A stretch of DNA of 44,551 nt, taken from Flavicella sp. (GTDB taxonomy: Bacteria > Bacteroidota > Bacteroidia > Flavobacteriales > Flavobacteriaceae). Shown one piece after another: positions 27,127 to 34,668 of this stretch. The position numbers were made by a program, and so were the translations under genes. Positions within the stretch are counted from its first letter, which is position 1; the number at the start of each line of letters is the position of its first letter. Below the pieces are notes generated by a model. It saw only the letters and a list, made by a program, of their open reading frames with translations. It did not search any database and had not been told where the DNA came from. The DNA lies in contig NZ_JAQWGB010000076.1 of the NCBI RefSeq assembly GCF_029238425.1, positions 1-44,551 of the forward strand. The letters are read 5' to 3'.

Positions 27127-28833
27127 ATGCAAAATTTGTTTAAGATAAAATATTTAGCCATTGCCCTATTATCAATAAGCATGGTGAGTTGTAGCGAAAG
27201 TTCTACATCAAACACAAATTCAACTACCTCTACATTAACGGGTTGGAAATTTAACGATCCTGATTATGGGGGATTTGCGATTAACAACAAATACAAAGAG
27301 CAAAAAACACCATTAGGAATGGTATTGGTTGAAGGAGGTACCTTCACCATGGGTAGTGTTCAAGATGATATTATGTCTGACTGGAATACGACTCCTAGAA
27401 GAATGCAAGTTCGTTCCTTTTATATGGACGAAGCGGAAGTTACAAACTCTGAGTATTTGCTATACCTTAAATGGTTAGAAAGAGTATTTCCTCCTAGGGT
27501 AGATGACTACAGCCATATTTATGAAGCTGCCCTTCCAGATTCATTGGTTTGGAGAAATGCAATGGGAAGTAATGAATCTTTGAGTGAAACATATTTGAGA
27601 CATCCTGCTTATGCAAATTACCCAGTAGTTGGTGTAAGTTGGTCACAAGCAAATGATTTTTGCGAATGGAGAACGGATCGTGTAAACGAAAAAATATTAA
27701 TGGATCTTGGATTGATTAAAAATTTATTTAACGAGGATTCCATTGTTGTAGAAGGTAAAAATCATTTCAATACAGAAGCGTATTACTCAAATCCAAATTT
27801 ATTATTTGACGGAGATCCAACAATTTATGACAAAGGTCTTAAAAGTATTAGAAGATCCGATATAAAGAAGGATACAATTACTGGTAGAAAAGGAATGACA
27901 GGGCGTCACGTAAAACCAAGTGACGGAATTTTATATCCTGATTTTAGACTTCCAACGGAAGCGGAATGGGAATACGCTGCAAAAGCTCAAATTGAGAACA
28001 GAGACCGCAACAATTTAAGAGGAAGAAAAAAATATCCTTGGAAAGGAAGATATACACGTAATAATTCAACTAAAAACAGAGGAGATCAATTAGCTAATTT
28101 CAAACAAGGAAGAGGTGATTATAGTGGATTAGCCGGATGGAGTAATGATGGTGCGGACATCACCAACAGAATAAAATCGTATCCTCCGAATGCTTTTGGT
28201 TTATATGACATGGCCGGGAATGTTGCCGAATGGGTGTATGATGTTTACAGACCCCATATTGATACTGAAATGAACGATTTTAATTATGTTAGGGGAAATC
28301 TTTTCATGAAAAAATCAATTGACGCAGATGGAAATGTAATTATTGCAGATTATGAGGATGTTATATATGATACACTTCCTAACGGTAGAATTATTTCGAA
28401 AAACGTCCCTGGAAAAGTTATCTATGAGCCCATCACAAAAGAGGATGCTCAACTTAGATCAAACTACACACAATCGGACAATTCTAGTTTAGGAGATGGA
28501 GACCTTTCGAATTCGAGACATTATAGTATTGATTTGACAGAAACAGACAACGTTCCGAGAATGTACAATTCACCTTTAGATCCTGTTACTACATTTGACT
28601 ATGAAACAGGTGAATTTGAAACTAAATATGATGACAAAAAGCGATCTACATTGATTGGAGACCGTACAAGAGTCTACAAAGGAGGCTCTTGGAGAGATCG
28701 AGAATTTTGGTTAGACCCTGCACAAAGAAGATACTTGCCTCAATACATGGCAACAGAGTTTATCGGCTTCCGTTGTGCATTAGATAAGGTTGGTAATATG
28801 ACTCAATCTAGAAAAACACAATTCAACAAATAA
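27127..28833 (+). CDS. gldJ: Gliding motility / T9SS lipoprotein GldJ
   Basis: A 568-residue lipoprotein. I chose ATG 27127 (MQNLFKIKYLAIALLSISMV, then lipobox Cys22); a TTG 22 codons upstream would bury the signal peptide. The body is a formylglycine-generating-enzyme-like (FGE-sulfatase) fold: GMVLVEGGTFTMGS, EAEVTNSEYL, YPVVGVSWSQANDFCEW, RLPTEAEWEYAA, GLYDMAGNVAEWVYD and a final GGSWRD...FIGFRCAL. GldJ is needed for gliding and stabilises GldK and other T9SS core parts on the periplasmic side of the outer membrane. It is related to GldK but is recognised by its place beside porU-porV. It has its own terminator. Confidence 0.93.
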   Translation: MQNLFKIKYLAIALLSISMVSCSESSTSNTNSTTSTLTGWKFNDPDYGGFAINNKYKEQKTPLGMVLVEGGTFTMGSVQDDIMSDWNTTPRRMQVRSFYMDEAEVTNSEYLLYLKWLERVFPPRVDDYSHIYEAALPDSLVWRNAMGSNESLSETYLRHPAYANYPVVGVSWSQANDFCEWRTDRVNEKILMDLGLIKNLFNEDSIVVEGKNHFNTEAYYSNPNLLFDGDPTIYDKGLKSIRRSDIKKDTITGRKGMTGRHVKPSDGILYPDFRLPTEAEWEYAAKAQIENRDRNNLRGRKKYPWKGRYTRNNSTKNRGDQLANFKQGRGDYSGLAGWSNDGADITNRIKSYPPNAFGLYDMAGNVAEWVYDVYRPHIDTEMNDFNYVRGNLFMKKSIDADGNVIIADYEDVIYDTLPNGRIISKNVPGKVIYEPITKEDAQLRSNYTQSDNSSLGDGDLSNSRHYSIDLTETDNVPRMYNSPLDPVTTFDYETGEFETKYDDKKRSTLIGDRTRVYKGGSWRDREFWLDPAQRRYLPQYMATEFIGFRCALDKVGNMTQSRKTQFNK

Positions 28834-28858
28834 CAACTACAATAATTCAACAGAAAAG

Positions 28859-28886
28859 ACCTTACTAAAATTAGTAAGGTTTTTTT
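28859..28886 (+). terminator. Rho-independent terminator after gldJ
   Basis: ACCTTACTAA (28859-28868) and TTAGTAAGGT (28871-28880) form a hairpin that runs into seven T. It lies 26 bp after the gldJ stop and 17 bp before murF, separating them. Confidence 0.88.
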
Positions 28887-28903
28887 GGTAAATACATCTA
28901 CAT

Positions 28904-30154
28904 ATGCAAACGGCAAAACTATACGAGCTTTTCAGATCAAGTCACGGAATAACAACGGATACGAGAACCATAGAAAAAGACAGCATATTTTTTGCTCTTA
29001 AAGGTGACAATTTCAATGGAAATGCTTTTGCTCAAAATGCTTTGGAAAAAGGTGCCGCTTTCGCCATTATCGACGAAGAAGAGTTTAAGACTTCTGAGAA
29101 AACTATATTGGTAGCTGATGTTCTTGAAGCGCTTCAAAAACTAGCTAACTTCCATAGAAAACAACTAAACATACCTATTTTATCATTAACCGGTAGTAAC
29201 GGAAAAACAACTACTAAGGAATTGATTAATGCGGTACTCTCCCAAAAACATAAAACAACAGCAACGATTGGTAATTTGAACAATCATATTGGGGTTCCTT
29301 TGACCCTTTTATCTTTAAAGGAACAAACTGAATTTGGTATTATTGAAATGGGTGCCAATCATCAGAAAGAAATAGCCTTTTTATCAAACATTACAGAGCC
29401 TAACTTTGGTTATATCACAAATTTCGGAAAAGCGCATTTAGAAGGCTTTGGCGGAATTGAAGGAGTTATCAAAGGAAAATCAGAACTATATACTTTTATA
29501 AAAGAAAACAATCAAAAGGTTTTTGTCAATACAAATGACACAATTCAAAAAGAGCTTACCCAAGGGATGAATACCATTCCATTTGGAAGTTCGACGGGAC
29601 TAATCCAAAACGCGCCTTTTTTAAAAATTTCCTATAAAGACTTAGAAATAAAAACGAATCTAATTGGAGAATATAACTTCTCCAATATTAGTGCAGCTAT
29701 TGCTATCGGAGAATACTTTAATATTGAAGCTTCAAAAATCAAAGAAGCAATTGAAGCGTATGTTCCAACGAACAACAGATCACAAATTATTTCAAAAAAA
29801 TCTGCTCAAATAATATTGGATGCCTACAATGCGAATCCTACCAGTATGGATGCTGCCTTGAACAATTTTGAAAAAACTGTGGCTAAAAACAAAGTAATTA
29901 TCCTGGGAGACATGTTTGAATTGGGAGATGCCAGTGATTTTGAACACCAAGAAATTGTTAACAAAGTTGAATCACTAGACTTTGGTGAGATACATTTAAT
30001 TGGGCAATATTTTGATAAAACAAAAGCCTCAAAAGCGAATTTACATTCAACCTTTGAAGCTTTCAAAAATTCTTTCATTCCTCAAAAAGCTACCTATTTA
30101 ATCAAAGGATCTAGAGGTATGGCCTTAGAAAGAACATTAGAGTTATTTGATTAA
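28904..30154 (+). CDS. murF: UDP-N-acetylmuramoyl-tripeptide--D-alanyl-D-alanine ligase
   Basis: A 416-residue Mur ligase that adds D-Ala-D-Ala to the UDP-MurNAc tripeptide in the cytoplasm. The N-terminal uridine-binding domain (about 1-85) has TDTRTIEKDSIFFALKG. The central ATPase has the P-loop TGSNGKTT (96-103), GNLNNHIGVPLTL and EMGANHQKEI. The C-terminal domain has LDAYNANPTSMDAAL and GDMFELG, typical for MurF rather than MurE. It is a single gene outside a dcw cluster, and its 3' end overlaps the end of the kinase gene by 12 bp on the other strand. Confidence 0.95.
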   Translation: MQTAKLYELFRSSHGITTDTRTIEKDSIFFALKGDNFNGNAFAQNALEKGAAFAIIDEEEFKTSEKTILVADVLEALQKLANFHRKQLNIPILSLTGSNGKTTTKELINAVLSQKHKTTATIGNLNNHIGVPLTLLSLKEQTEFGIIEMGANHQKEIAFLSNITEPNFGYITNFGKAHLEGFGGIEGVIKGKSELYTFIKENNQKVFVNTNDTIQKELTQGMNTIPFGSSTGLIQNAPFLKISYKDLEIKTNLIGEYNFSNISAAIAIGEYFNIEASKIKEAIEAYVPTNNRSQIISKKSAQIILDAYNANPTSMDAALNNFEKTVAKNKVIILGDMFELGDASDFEHQEIVNKVESLDFGEIHLIGQYFDKTKASKANLHSTFEAFKNSFIPQKATYLIKGSRGMALERTLELFD

Positions 30155-30997
30155 AAACTCTTTGTGGTATTTTATCAAATTATCTATCGGACGCTGAATA
30201 GCACCTGCTAAATTTAATTCATATTTGCCCGCTACTTTTTCCAAAATATCATAAAAGTAGTGTGCAATAGAACCTATGAAATATATTGGAGTTGACTTAT
30301 CCTTTTTAAATGGCAACACTCTTGAAATAAAGAATTCATCGAATCCGGACTCCATTAAATCTTTTACATATTGCTCTTCTTTAAACTGAAACATAAAGCT
30401 CGCAAAATCTGCTAAATACGTATTCGGGTTTGGTTCTTTGTATAAATGATGTTTGATCGTATCTGGTGACAAATCATAAGATTCTTCAAACTTTTTAGCA
30501 ATATGATCCGGCATTGTTTTATAATAATAATTGCGAATCAATCTTTTACCAAAATAATTCCCACTAGCCTCATCCATCAACATATAACCCAATGAAACAG
30601 TGTTCATATGTGTCTTCTCACCATCATAATAACAGCTATTAGAGCCTGTTCCTAAGATACATACAATTGCAGGATCACTACCTGTAGCAGCATAAACTGC
30701 AGCCAACATATCCTCTTCAACAACAACCTCAGCGTTTGGAAAAAGATCTTCGAAAAGATCTTTCAAAATTTTTGTTGCGACAACAGTTCCACATCCGGCT
30801 CCGTAAAAGAAAATTTGCGTTACTTTATCTAAATTTTCAGAAAATTCTTTTGCCGAAAGTACTCTTTCTTTCAAAACTTTTTCTTCAACAACTGCAGGGT
30901 TCAAACCAGGGGTTCTTACCTTAAACAATTGATTTTTATTTTCATCTAAAGCAATCCAATCTACCTTAGTTGAACCTCCGTCTGCTATTAAAATCAT
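30143..30997 (-). CDS. BadF/BadG/BcrA-type ATPase, N-acetylglucosamine-kinase-like
   Basis: A 284-residue ASKHA-fold kinase. I chose ATG 30997 (MILIADGGSTKVDWIALDE), where the phosphate-1 loop begins; the ATG/Lys-rich lead before it is not family-like. DGGSTKVDW is phosphate-1, and CILGTGSNSCYYDG is phosphate-2. MDEASGNYFGKRLI and IYFIGSIAHYF correspond to the adenosine side. Members act on N-acetylglucosamine or other amino sugars; the true substrate here is unknown. Given the neighbouring maltose operon, which releases free glucose, a glucokinase role is possible but not shown. The gene has its own promoter and a repeat element upstream, and faces murF. Confidence 0.75.
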   Translation of the reverse strand: MILIADGGSTKVDWIALDENKNQLFKVRTPGLNPAVVEEKVLKERVLSAKEFSENLDKVTQIFFYGAGCGTVVATKILKDLFEDLFPNAEVVVEEDMLAAVYAATGSDPAIVCILGTGSNSCYYDGEKTHMNTVSLGYMLMDEASGNYFGKRLIRNYYYKTMPDHIAKKFEESYDLSPDTIKHHLYKEPNPNTYLADFASFMFQFKEEQYVKDLMESGFDEFFISRVLPFKKDKSTPIYFIGSIAHYFYDILEKVAGKYELNLAGAIQRPIDNLIKYHKEFLIK

Positions 30998-31018
30998 AAG
31001 TTTTCGTTTAATTTTCAT

Positions 31019-31050
31019 CAAATATATTATATCATATTTGAACTGACAAC
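31019..31050 (-). promoter_or_regulatory. Promoter of the BadF-type kinase gene
   Basis: Read on minus, TATATTTG at 31026-31019 is a perfect TAnnTTTG; GTTG at 31050-31047 lies 20 nt upstream as a three-of-four -33 element. The leader would be about 17 nt. Confidence 0.55.
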
Positions 31051-31053
31051 AAC

Positions 31054-31071
31054 TATCGATACTATATCGAT
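31054..31071. repeat. TATCGAT direct repeat (11-bp period) upstream of the kinase promoter
   Basis: TATCGAT at 31054-31060 and 31065-31071, each holding the palindrome ATCGAT, sit four to five bases upstream of the -33 element. TTCGAA follows at 31072-31077. Position and spacing suggest a tandem regulator site. Confidence 0.5.
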
Positions 31072-31099
31072 TTCGAAACTACGAACGACATAAAAAGCC

Positions 31100-31137
31100 T
31101 TTAAACACATGCAATACATGTATTTAATACGTTTAAA
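31100..31137 (-). terminator. Nested inverted repeat at the end of the glucan operon, possible terminator
   Basis: TTTAAAC (31100-31106) pairs with GTTTAAA (31131-31137), and the palindrome AATACATGTATT (31113-31124) lies inside. On minus it is followed by GGCTTTTT. It lies 7 bp past the last operon stop. The stem is AT-rich and interrupted, so the terminator call is weak; a regulator site is the alternative. Confidence 0.35.
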
Positions 31138-31143
31138 ACACCT

Positions 31144-33000
31144 TTATTTAATCTTAAAAATTAAGGAACCTAACGGATCTAATTTTACGGGAATAATACC
31201 TACTCCATTTTCTATTTTTAATACTGTTTTGTTTCCGTAAAGTTGATCTATCAACTCATAAGAGTTTTTCGTCAATTTCAATTCAGCGATCAACTCTTTT
31301 GGAAGTAGCATTTTGAATTCTTTAGACGAATTTTCAAAATTAGAGATAATAAAAAGACGTTCTAATTCTGACCAACGCGCAAATGAGAATACTTTATTAG
31401 AATCGTACGATTTTAATTTTCTATTGTAAGTATGAAGATCATAATACGATCCCATCAAGGCGGAACTTGACAATGTAAAATTCATTAACGTTTTGTAAAA
31501 TTCTCGCAAACTTTTTTCCTCTTCAGATAGTTGACCTCCATCAAATGCTCCTTCATTCATCCAACGCTGATGTGCAGGAACACCAATATAATCAAAAATA
31601 GAAGTTCTCGTTGGAGTTCCAAACCCAGCATTTTCTTCTGCTTTTTCACCTACTTCCTGACCAAAATAAATCATTGTAGGTGATGTTGTCAAGGTTGCCG
31701 AAACAACCATTGCTGGGTTTACTTTTTTAGAATCTCCTCCAAAATCCGGGCTCGCAAAACGTTGCTCATCATGATTCTCTAAAAAATGCAGCATATGATG
31801 TTCAATATCATCTAAACTATGAAGAATCTCCGGAATAGCATCTGTACTTCCATGACCCCTAACAATTCCTTTGATTGTGTCATAAAGAGCTACTTTATCG
31901 TACAAATAATCCATCTTTCCTTTATGAATATAATCTCTATACAACGCCGGGTTATAAACCTCAGCTAAAAGAAATGCATTCGGGTTTTTCATTTTTATGG
32001 ATGAATTCATATAACTCCAAAACTCAACGGGTACCATTTCTGCCATATCATATCTAAAACCATCTACTCCCTTTTCTAACCAGAAAAGGGCGATATCCTT
32101 GTATTTATCCCAAGAATCAGGTATGTCTTGTTCCTTCCAAAACGCATAGTGCTTTTGGTAAGATTCTTTATCATATCCTTCTGGTAAGGACTTAAAATCC
32201 TTCGTCCCATCAGGTTTTATTCCATAATTAATTTTCACGGTCTCATACCAATCATAAAAATGTGGCTGAGCCAGTCTAGAACCATTACCTGTCCATTTCG
32301 CAGGTCTTTCAAAAAACGCTCCATCAATATCTTTATTTAATTCTCCTCCTAAAGGTTTGTAATCATTTAACGGTGTGGGCACCTTAAAATCTTCTCCTTT
32401 TACGTAATAAAAGTTGTTGTTTTTTGCATACACTACACTCGTATCATCGTTCGCTCCAAAATCAACAACTCCTTCTGGATTCGATTTACCCTCATATTTT
32501 CTAGCAATGTGATTTGGTACGATATCAATAATCACCTTCATTCCCGCTTTATGTGTTCTTGCAGTTAAATCCTCAAACTCCTGCATTCTATTTTCAGGAT
32601 TCACAGCTAAATCAGGATCTACGTTATAATAATCTTTAACGGCATAAGGAGAACCGGCTCTACCCTTTACCACATCTGGATCATCATTAGAAATACCAAA
32701 CTCGGTATAATCTGTAACCATCGCATGATGTAATACTCCAGTATACCAAATATGTGTGACTCCTAATTCTTTGATTTCCTTTAAAGCTTTGTCTGTAAAA
32801 TCTTCAAACTTCCCTACACCGTTTTCTTCCAGAGTACCCCAGGGCTTATTTGTAGAATTTGTATTCCCAAATAACCGTGTAAAAACTTGATACACTACTT
32901 TTTTTTCCTCTTTTTCAGAAGACAATTCTTTTTTAGACCTTTCCATAGTACACGCACAAAATATCAATAACACCAATAAACAGCTACTTACTTTTTTCAT
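31144..33000 (-). CDS. GH13 alpha-amylase family lipoprotein
   Basis: A 618-residue glycoside hydrolase with a lipobox (LLIFCAC, lipidated Cys17 or close by), so probably anchored in the outer membrane. The GH13 barrel carries region I DIVPNH (159-164), region II GFRYDMAE with nucleophile D318, region III LLAEVYN with acid/base E347 and region IV ENHDEQ with D411. The long insert between regions I and II (about 165-300) is domain B. Region II lacks the usual Lys-His after the nucleophile and reads AEMV instead. It should act on alpha-1,4-glucan, perhaps like SusG at the cell surface. It is the last gene of the operon, 3 bp after the previous GH13. Confidence 0.88.
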   Translation of the reverse strand: MKKVSSCLLVLLIFCACTMERSKKELSSEKEEKKVVYQVFTRLFGNTNSTNKPWGTLEENGVGKFEDFTDKALKEIKELGVTHIWYTGVLHHAMVTDYTEFGISNDDPDVVKGRAGSPYAVKDYYNVDPDLAVNPENRMQEFEDLTARTHKAGMKVIIDIVPNHIARKYEGKSNPEGVVDFGANDDTSVVYAKNNNFYYVKGEDFKVPTPLNDYKPLGGELNKDIDGAFFERPAKWTGNGSRLAQPHFYDWYETVKINYGIKPDGTKDFKSLPEGYDKESYQKHYAFWKEQDIPDSWDKYKDIALFWLEKGVDGFRYDMAEMVPVEFWSYMNSSIKMKNPNAFLLAEVYNPALYRDYIHKGKMDYLYDKVALYDTIKGIVRGHGSTDAIPEILHSLDDIEHHMLHFLENHDEQRFASPDFGGDSKKVNPAMVVSATLTTSPTMIYFGQEVGEKAEENAGFGTPTRTSIFDYIGVPAHQRWMNEGAFDGGQLSEEEKSLREFYKTLMNFTLSSSALMGSYYDLHTYNRKLKSYDSNKVFSFARWSELERLFIISNFENSSKEFKMLLPKELIAELKLTKNSYELIDQLYGNKTVLKIENGVGIIPVKLDPLGSLIFKIK

Positions 33001-33003
33001 AAT

Positions 33004-34668
33004 TTAATTTTTCAATGCTAATAAAACAATATCAAAAGGAGAATCTATCTCAACGCTCCCATTTCTCACAGTCACCTCACTATTAGAGTATTCATCAAAC
33101 AAAACAGCTCCATCTTCATAAACAGATCCAACACTCAATTTTTTTACTCCCTTAGGTTGGTCCAAACCAACTACAACTTTATCTTCATAGGTACCTTTCT
33201 TATAAATCCGAGAAAAACTATATGGCTTTTCTGTGATCATCGTATGAACACCAGCACCAACACTCGGGTGCTGAGTTCTAAAGTTCCCTAACTTCCCCCA
33301 ATGAGTTATTTTTTGTTGGGTTTCTTTAGCATTCTCAATGGCATCCCAATTCATAAGAGATCGCAAGGTTGCATCCCCATTTGTATTTTCAATAATCAGT
33401 GGTCTATCCGACTCATCTCCATAATAAATTTGCGAAATCCCAGGGGTCAACAATAATTTTATCGCTGATTCATAATTTTTTTCCCTTTTCGCATCAAAAG
33501 GCTGTCCATCATCGTGAGATGTAAAATAATTCATCACTGATTTCCCTTTGAGCTCACCATTCAAGATAGCACTATACCTTGAAAATAATTCTTCATAACT
33601 ACTTTCAGCATTGTACTTAAACTCAAAGTTTATGACACTATTAAATCCATTATCATAATAATTCACCTTTTTATCACCAAAATCAAAAGCTGTGGCAGTG
33701 CTAATATTAAAATTATAAACTTCAGCAACCGTAAAAAAGTCATTATCGTCTAAAACTTTCTCTGGATTGTTTTTTTTCCAAACATCGAATGAATAATTAC
33801 ATAATTCCTTAAACTCTTTCCAAATAGACTCTTCCGTGTGTTTTACCGTATCTACACGATATCCATCTATCCCAAATTCTTCTATGTAATCCGTAAGCCA
33901 TTTCATGATGTAAAACCTAGGCGCTTTTGGCAAACCTGTCCTATCAAAAAAGACTTTTAATTCGGCCATTTCCGTTTCATACCTGCCTTCTGACTTCCAT
34001 TTGGCTACTAATTCTTTAGGCAATGCAACAGCTTGATCCGATTCTGTTTTGATATCCGGAAGGTTTTCTACCAAAGTGCAAGACACTGTTGTTTCATAAT
34101 TTTTATAGGTACATGCTGGACTTGTTCTAACCCATTCACTTTCCCATGCAGGATCTAATTCCGTACTAGGCCCGGTATGATTAATAACAGCATCTAGCAA
34201 CACACGAATTCCATGTGCATGTGCCGTTTCAATCATTTGCTTTAAATCTTCTTTGGTTCCAAAATTGGGGTCCAATACAGTCCAATCCTTCATCCAATAA
34301 CCGTGATAACCATAGGTATTACCTGTCCCTTCATCCACAAAACCATGTACCTGTTCCATTAAAGGTGTCATCCAAATAGCATTTACTCCCAACCTATCAA
34401 AATAGCCCTCTTCAATTTTCTTGGTAATTCCTTTCAAATCTCCCCCTTCAAAACCTCTTAAAACACCCGTTTCTGAATCTCTTCCAAAATGAGTATCATT
34501 GGATGTATCTCCATTATGAAAACGATCCGTTAGCATGAAATACACATTTGCAGCTTCCCAAACAAATGGAGCTTCAGCTTTATCCGTTTTTTCATTACCA
34601 CAAGAAGTCATCAATAAACTCAGCAGTAATAAAGTCAGAAAGTTTATGTTCTTATATTTTACAAGCAT
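33004..34668 (-). CDS. GH13 alpha-amylase/pullulanase-like lipoprotein
   Basis: A 554-residue lipoprotein (LLLLSLLMTSC, Cys23). After the signal peptide comes MLTDRFHNGDTSND, the calcium-site type opening of many GH13 enzymes. Catalytic regions are I DAVINH (159-164), II GYRVDTVKH with D273, III VAEVYNF with E316 and IV FTSHDDG with D386. A short beta domain ends the protein. Specificity (alpha-amylase, neopullulanase or cyclomaltodextrinase) cannot be set from sequence reading alone. Its start overlaps the end of the GH31 gene by 10 bp and its stop is 3 bp from the next GH13, which points to coupled translation. Confidence 0.88.
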   Translation of the reverse strand: MLVKYKNINFLTLLLLSLLMTSCGNEKTDKAEAPFVWEAANVYFMLTDRFHNGDTSNDTHFGRDSETGVLRGFEGGDLKGITKKIEEGYFDRLGVNAIWMTPLMEQVHGFVDEGTGNTYGYHGYWMKDWTVLDPNFGTKEDLKQMIETAHAHGIRVLLDAVINHTGPSTELDPAWESEWVRTSPACTYKNYETTVSCTLVENLPDIKTESDQAVALPKELVAKWKSEGRYETEMAELKVFFDRTGLPKAPRFYIMKWLTDYIEEFGIDGYRVDTVKHTEESIWKEFKELCNYSFDVWKKNNPEKVLDDNDFFTVAEVYNFNISTATAFDFGDKKVNYYDNGFNSVINFEFKYNAESSYEELFSRYSAILNGELKGKSVMNYFTSHDDGQPFDAKREKNYESAIKLLLTPGISQIYYGDESDRPLIIENTNGDATLRSLMNWDAIENAKETQQKITHWGKLGNFRTQHPSVGAGVHTMITEKPYSFSRIYKKGTYEDKVVVGLDQPKGVKKLSVGSVYEDGAVLFDEYSNSEVTVRNGSVEIDSPFDIVLLALKN

